Position numbers and translations under genes: made by a program. Positions 58,496 through 64,000 of a stretch of DNA of 64,000 nucleotides are shown piece by piece. The stretch's first letter is position 1, and every line of letters starts with the position of its first letter. The notes below the pieces were generated by a model. The model did not search any database. It saw nothing but the letters and a program-made list of their open reading frames with translations, and was not told the DNA's origin. Source of the DNA: Augochlora pura (taxonomy: Eukaryota > Arthropoda > Insecta > Hymenoptera > Halictidae); contig NC_135775.1 in NCBI RefSeq assembly GCF_028453695.1, forward strand, positions 22,912,545-22,976,544, written 5' to 3'.

Positions 58496-58919
58496 GGCCC
58501 AGAGATCCAGACAAAAGTTTCGTCATTAGTCTTCGAAGTCGTTGCGCGACTAACGAAGTTATGCCCTTATACCTCGGGGCTATTAATATCGTTAGACGTC
58601 GGATGTTGGCTCTTCTTGTCATTAATTATACCGCGTTCGACCAGTCTTTCTACTGGTTCTTCACCTTGTTCTGGACTCACGGCGACGTACGACCGACGCG
58701 AATAGATAATGGATGATTTTAAGCGGCGCCGACACGCGCGCCCCGGCCTAATGCACACCTACACGCGCCTACGCGCACGCACACGTACACAACCGAGCCC
58801 CGCCGGATCGAACCCGTTCCCAGGCTCGCGAGCTCGCCGATGAAACAGGTAGCCTAGCTTAACTCCGTGGGTTTAGATTTTTAGTCCAGCTTACTTGATA
58901 CACGTACACGCGGAGCTTC

Positions 58920-59515
58920 ACCGTTCTTCATCTTTGCATTCCGTAGAACCCTGGGTAAATCATTCTTGGATTCCGGGGAATCTCCGTACTTCGTTTCTCT
59001 ATTCCTAAGAATGTCGCCGTGCTTCACCTTTGCATTCCCGTGAATCGCGACTCCGCGTTCCTGTATCGCTAAGAACCTCGGCGCATCATTCGCGGATTCT
59101 CGGCTTTTCTTGAACCGAGAATATTTTGGTACTTCATCTGCGTGGATCTTGGTAACATCAGCTTTACGCTTCTAAGATCTTTACGATGCGTCAGACGCGG
59201 ATTCTTGAGACTTGCTTCACCTTTCTGGTTCAGAGAATGTCTCGGCACTTTGTTTGCGAGGATCTTGGTGTCTTTGTCGCTGTGTTCCCATGATTTTATA
59301 GCGTATCATTCATAGGTACTTAAGTCAACTCTTACCTCACCCTTCTAGTCCCAATAATATTTTATTATTTCATTCGCGAGAATTTTGGTACCTTTGCCAC
59401 TATATTTCTAAGATCATTGTACTGCATCGTTCGCGGATTTTTGAGAAACTTCATCGTCCATTCTATTATTCCGAAGAATATTATACTGTTTCATTCGAGA
59501 GGATCCTCTCGGATG
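58920..59515. repeat. Diverged tandem array, unit about 115-120 bp
   Basis: Three word families recur in the same order. GCATCATTCGCGGATT-type words start near 59,083, 59,188, 59,303 and 59,424. GCGAGGATCTTGG-type words start near 59,140, 59,256, 59,376 and 59,495. AGAATATTTTGGTACTTCAT-type words start near 59,008, 59,118, 59,233, 59,352 and 59,474. Spacing is 105-122 bp, settling at about 120 bp to the right. There are four to five units, heavily substituted, so the array is old. Each unit may itself be a dimer of about 60 bp. No coding frame runs through it. Confidence 0.85.
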
Positions 59516-59684
59516 GATGCCTTCATCCTCGAATATTCTTGTATTTACTGCAACGAAACGCACGAAGACCGAATCACGTGTAATAAATTTACTTTGCGAG
59601 CCCATGAAAACCGCAGTGGCAGTGGAAGCACTTCTACAAGCTTCCTGCGCAAGTTCAGCGATGAATAGATTTGATTATCAACTT

Positions 59685-59750
59685 GTTCGAGATTACCCCA
59701 TACAGTGTTCGAGATTACCCCATACAGTGTTCGTGATTACCCCTGGCAGT
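59685..59750 (+). repeat. 22-bp tandem repeat, three copies
   Basis: Three contiguous 22-bp units (59,685-59,706, 59,707-59,728, 59,729-59,750). The first two are identical (GTTCGAGATTACCCCATACA plus GT), and the third has a few changes. It lies between the 120-bp array and its outlying copy, and the identity of copies one and two shows recent duplication. Confidence 0.95.
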
Positions 59751-59949
59751 CGGGTAATGACCAACACAAAAGACTTTCTTGCCTTCTTGAAAGTGTGTAT
59801 TATTCAAACTTGCAGCGATATTAGTTATAGTAAGTCATAAATTAAATGAATATTTCAAATTTTTATTTTAGTAAGTAACAAATAAAAATTCGTTTTCTAT
59901 TTAGCTTTCTTTTTATTTAAATTCTTGCAAAGAAGCTATTAGCTCCCAC

Positions 59950-60055
59950 TTTATTCTTTTATTTCCAAGAATATTTTGATACTTCATTCACGCTGGCATT
60001 TTCTTGTGTTCTTAAGGACCCTGGACGTCTCATCTTCGCTTTCTACGGTGTCCTT
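59950..60055. repeat. Outlying copy of the 120-bp repeat
   Basis: AAGAATATTTTGATACTTCA at about 59,967 closely matches the 59,118 copy of the array, followed by further array-like CTTCGCTTTC and TCTCATC words. The 430 bp between this and the main array has mostly lost the pattern or was inserted later. Confidence 0.65.
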
Positions 60056-60408
60056 AAAAAGCGTGATCCTTTGACGAAAATCATCGCTAAGCCGAAGCTG
60101 GGGAATTCAGAAATTTAATCGCTATTACCTCGGAACGTTTCCCTCGTTTCCTGCAATTTTCCCCTCATATTTCGGTATGCGAGCTGGCCGGCGCTCATTT
60201 TTTTCTTCCCCTTGCCGCCATACGACGGCTGAAAAGTTTCCGGGCGTAGCCAACGGTTCGACCGAAATCGCATTAAACTCATGAAACCGCAACGTTCGAG
60301 TTTCTATCTCGCAGAATCCGAAAGACTCGTTCTCAAACGGTGTCTCGCGAGAACGTTTCGCGCAGCCAGGGATCGCGATAGTTTTGCCTGGAAGCTTTCC
60401 AAAAACCC

Positions 60409-60437
60409 GGGGCCGGGGGGGAGGGGGGGAGGAGGTG
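60409..60437 (+). other. G-quadruplex-capable tract
   Basis: GGGG, a G run of seven and another of seven, then GG-rich sequence, with one- to two-base loops. Confidence 0.62.
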
Positions 60438-61528
60438 GAATAGGAGGAGGCCCCCCAGGACCGTTGAACACTGCGAGCGCGGTTACCTTGAATCCGTTTT
60501 TCCGCTCCTTTTTCCGTCGAGCCGCACACCGTGGCGAATATAGGACGAGCGATAAATTCCGTCGGTCGGGGCGCGGTCATTAGCTTGCGGGGGCTGAAAC
60601 GGTTGCATCGTCGGCAAGCAGTCCGCCTCCAACGCAAACCGAATGAAAACGCCTGCCAAATAAGCTGATTAAAAAGTCCAGTCCCGAACGGCCGTCCGCG
60701 GAGATCTCACTCGAGACGATCCTTACGCCGCCGCGCGGACGTAAATTTTCTATCAACCGAGAGTCGTTCGCGCGTCTCCGTCGAATCGTTTAATTTTCCC
60801 GGCGCGCCACCGCGAGCGAAATCCTAGGAAAATCCCGGCGAGATCCTAGGAAAATCCGTGGAAAACCGGTCCGGGACCAAGGTCTCGGGTTCGATATTTT
60901 CCCCGGCCCTACGACTTTCAGATTCCCCCCCCCCGGTAAACTCTCCTCCCTCTCTTTCGCCACTTCGCCGAGAGTTGCCTCGAGAGTTCGACGCCTTTCT
61001 TCGTAATTTCCATGATATTTGTTTCGAGGCCGGGGCGGGGGCCTCGAAGGGGAAACCGTTCTTCTCACCCTATTTTCCCCAGCCATGGTTCACGGCCGGG
61101 TGTATCGGGCCCCGTTCCATCCCCGTCATTGTTCCGTCGCGACCCGCGCCGTCGCGCCGGATTCTCAAAGAGCGCCGCGGCGAAGCTCTCGAGACGCATT
61201 AGCGGGTCGCTTTCGGCGTCACGGCGGCCGACTAAAAAAAACCGCGTGACTTCGAATGCGAGCCTCCCTTTTCAGCCGCGCGTCGAGGCACTCGAGGGCT
61301 CGCGGCCCGATCGCGAGCCGAACCGAGCGTATTCCCACCGCGATCCCGCGAGCGCGTTCACGGCCGCGCCGCTACAAAACTGCGACGAGCCTCGATTATG
61401 GAGGCGCCACCTCTTCCGGAGAGGCAACTGTTTCGACGACAGAGCGCTGTCTGTATCAAAGCTTTGTCGCCTGAATCCCCGTGAAGGGAAGAATGGCTCG
61501 GGTACACGTCGGGGATAAAGAAGCGTCA

Positions 61529-61574
61529 AGAGAGAGAGAGAGAGAGAGAGAGTAAGAGAGTAAGAGAGTAAGAG
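61529..61574. repeat. (GA)n microsatellite grading into (GTAAGAGA)n
   Basis: About 11 GA units followed by three 8-bp units in which TA replaces one GA, a higher-order repeat grown out of the dinucleotide. Confidence 0.93.
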
Positions 61575-61980
61575 CGACGCCAGCCACCGACGCAGAGAGA
61601 ACGCGAGAGAGGCGCAAAGCCACGCGAACGTCTATGATAAATTTTCCATGGAGCAAACGATAAGTCTGCCGCCTACGGGACTGTCAGCCATGGCAACGGG
61701 ATGCAACGCGGTAATCCCTCGGTCCGGGGTCAGCTCAGTTCCCGTTTCGGGCCGGCAGAGGATCAACCCGGCCCTTTGCCTTGATAAGCCGGCCGAAGGG
61801 GAATTCCACTTCGTTATGCGAGACGCAAGTGTGAAAATTATCGGGCGCCATCGGAATTTGAATCGCCCGAAAAATCTTGCCACGATTCCGCGTTCGTGGT
61901 GGATCGGATTCGAACGCGATTACGACGCGGCGCTAATTCGATTCCGTCGAAGATTCGTGTACGAAAAGCACTTAGGATCG

Positions 61981-62350
61981 ACAACATTTTCTGTCGATAT
62001 TCCCTGCTTATTTAATCGCGTCGCTTTAGAGGTACAGATAAAACACTTGTCAAATATCGGGAACATAAAATTAGAGTATGTTGCTTCGTTGGAAATAGGT
62101 TTTATTTAGATTCGAACGCGCTAATAAATTTCGCGATTCATTTTCTTTTCTTAACCCCTTGAAATACACCTTTCTTCACGCTGTGACGATTAATGCTTAT
62201 TCGTACTTAATAATTTTCCTAATAGCACCAGACAATTTTTGTTTCCTGCATTGTCTTCACTTATTTTCGTTTCTATACTTTGACAACAGAAGAAATTATC
62301 TTTACTTCGATATAGAAGAAATTAATAATATTCCTATTTAATAGAGCTTG
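61981..62350. other. AT-rich island, unassigned
   Basis: AT-rich stretch. TTAACCCCTTGAAATAC near 62,151 resembles a TTAA-flanked piggyBac-style end, but no inverted partner is visible on either side. Confidence 0.45.
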
Positions 62351-63770
62351 CATAAAATCTTCGCCACGAGTCTGACACGTTATTCTAATCCAAGTACAAC
62401 TTCTCACGATCGCTGAAGAAAATGGTGACGTTAGGCATCCGGCATTTCGCGAACAGTCAAACGTTCAGGTACCAAAAGTCGAGAGTGCAAAGTGGCTGGA
62501 CCGCTGGAAAGACAGGCGGCGCCCATAATTATTTCGCGTGATCGAGTGCGAAAGCGAGTTTAAACGGCCGGAAGATAAAACATTTCGCCTGAGAAATGAA
62601 GTCAATTCCGGGCGGGAAGCTTGCAAAATTGATTATAACGTGATAGCATCTCGTTAAAAGATTACACGGTAATTTTTATTCAAGGGTCGCCCGGCAACGT
62701 GTTCATTAGCCAGCCTGATTATTGCTTCAAACAATTTTTACCGTTCGCTGAAGCGATTTCACGGGAGGAGGCGCGTTATGCCCCCGTCATACTATATCGT
62801 CGGTGCCTTGTAAATTTTTTTCACGTATCCTACGTACGATTTTAATGGGACCGCTGACCGGTGAAACGCGAAAATAAACGCGTTAATTACCGCGATCGTT
62901 TCCCGGGCCACACCTGCGCCCGGAAGAAAAAAGGAAACATTTACGAACGCGCGCGCGGATTAACGTTGAATCTCTCCGCGGCGGCATCGAATTTAGAATT
63001 ATACCGGCGACCACTGATAAGCGTTTCAACCGCACAACCGTGGGACGCCTGCCGGAGGTAATTCCTGTAATTAATTGAAACGGGACCGTCTGGCTGGAAA
63101 ACAAGAGGGCGGAGGGCCGCCGGCTTTCTTCGAAAGCGCGTTGCCTGAATTTTCCGTCGGGTTTGGTGGCCGAGTAAGACAGATTTTAATTGCATATATT
63201 ATGCACCGAATGCGCGAGGCAAGTTCGTGGAACAACGCTGACGAGAATTTGCCGGGACGGGGCCGCTCGTCAGGCCGGCGGACGCCGTGGAACGTTGACA
63301 GGACAGGTGTATGCGCAACGCTGCACCGGAAATGCCAGAGGCATCGGAGACAGTGGCCACCGCAGGCTAGTTCGAGAGGAGCGGCCCGGAAACTCTGCGG
63401 ACGAATTACGTGGAAAATAGAATTCCAGGGCGAACGAGCGTTTACCGGGCGTTAAAGGGAGAGATGCTCTCTCTCTCTCTCGCCGGCTACGGAGCGAGAA
63501 AACCGACGCGCGGGGTTCGATCCCCGGCATCGATATCTCGCGCGCGCTGTCTTGTTAAAAGTTTAAAGCCCGCGCCGCCGCTTGCGACGACCGATGTTTC
63601 CGTCGTTTATTAGCGCGGAACACGATAGCTTTGAAACCGGCACGATAACACGCTTTATCCCGATAACAATTAGTGGCGCGGAAGCCGCCTATCGTCGTTC
63701 GATTACCACGTGATTAGCTCTTTCGCGAAATCGTGGACGCGTCTAGTCATTATCTTATTTGGAAGGACTT
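62351..63770. other. GC-rich noncoding stretch
   Basis: No supported gene. A short CT tract lies at 63,466-63,482, and a box B-like word at about 63,511-63,524 lacks the rest of a tRNA. TAATTAATTG near 63,071 is a homeodomain-type core. Confidence 0.45.
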
Positions 63771-64000
63771 TGACAAATACTTTGCTGGGATACTAACAGA
63801 CTGTTGCTACCTCCGTATCGAAACGTTTCTCCTATTTGCATAAATTATTTGCATCCGATAAAGATCGTTCCATTTTAAAAAATAATATAAAATAATATCT
63901 GCTATGATACAGGCTATATGAGTATCATTGGAATCATATTTATGGAAATAACTTTGATACTTCTCACTATTTGATTTTTAAATTAGAACTCTTATTAATT
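63771..64000. other. AT-rich right edge of the window
   Basis: Composition becomes AT-rich and remains so to the window edge, so this island continues outside. Nothing recognisable. Confidence 0.5.

Larger units (their letters stand above)
56071..58880. other. GC-rich noncoding stretch
   Basis: No supported gene. GA-rich blocks at 56,470-56,580 and 57,099-57,114, a TCGAG-type pentamer cluster at about 57,424-57,480 and a CT tract at 58,421-58,495. Frames of about 200 codons on both strands are low-complexity. Confidence 0.5.
60061..61980. other. GC-rich noncoding stretch
   Basis: No supported gene. A G4-capable tract (60,409-60,437) and a GA tract (61,529-61,574) are present. A 15-bp word ATCCTAGGAAAATCC occurs twice, at 60,821-60,835 and 60,843-60,857 (22-bp period). 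An ATG-initiated frame at 61,648-62,109 is discussed in the findings. Confidence 0.45.

Noticed and set aside
63450..63545. GGTTCGATCCC on the plus strand as a tRNA.
   Set aside because: The T stem pairs only partly, upstream sequence lacks box A and includes a CT microsatellite; no cloverleaf.
1..64000. CRISPR array, operons, phage or bacterial genes.
   Set aside because: Repeat units are microsatellites or eukaryotic-type tandem repeats without unique spacers; there is no dense same-strand coding organisation, and composition and transposon content are those of an animal genome.

Overview
This 64 kb window is nuclear DNA of a eukaryote, and I find no protein-coding gene in it that I can defend. 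The best guess is an insect of the order Hymenoptera, probably a bee or ant. The reasons are abundant CpG with no sign of vertebrate-style depletion, very frequent (CT)n/(GA)n microsatellites, a mosaic of GC-rich DNA broken by short AT-rich islands, and small non-autonomous DNA transposons including a clear TTAA-flanked piggyBac-type element. No bacterial or viral gene organisation is present. Species and order are inferences; no database was searched.

Open frames of 60 to 305 codons are plentiful, but they look accidental. In GC-rich sequence stop codons are rare, frames are often open on both strands at once, and translations are rich in Arg, Ser, Pro and Ala or are read through microsatellites. 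I recognise no domain, signal peptide or catalytic motif with supporting context. The window is most simply part of a very large intron or an intergenic regulatory region. Single exons or lncRNA exons could be hidden in it.

Layout: 1-7.2 kb is GC-rich with long CT tracts and a tRNA-like relic near 6.9 kb. 7.2-9.8 kb holds a probable decayed piggyBac-like element, a CRE+TATA promoter-like site (8.34 kb) and a 544-bp inverted-repeat element. 10-24 kb is GC-rich, with a transposon-end fragment at 12.6 kb, a group of G-quadruplex-capable tracts at 17.8-19.4 kb, a 13-bp-stem hairpin at 21.0 kb and a strong minus-strand splice-donor match at 21.9 kb. 24.0-27.5 kb is nearly free of dinucleotide microsatellites and has intermediate composition. 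27.5-35.1 kb contains microsatellites, two large AT-rich islands and the piggyBac-type MITE (34,450-35,098). 35-58.8 kb is GC-rich DNA with many CT/GA tracts, interrupted by AT islands near 38.6, 39.4, 42.7, 43.7, 45.4, 49.9 and 55.8 kb. 58.9-60.1 kb is an old, diverged tandem array with a unit of about 115-120 bp plus a young 22-bp triplet. 60.1-64 kb returns to GC-rich DNA with two more AT-rich stretches.

No set of genes works together here. What is visible is repeat biology (transposon insertion into or creation of AT-rich islands, microsatellite growth, satellite decay) and a scattering of promoter-like and splice-like motifs that need transcript evidence. I did not find a new biological system; the 120-bp array and the inverted-repeat elements are the most substantial unexplained structures.
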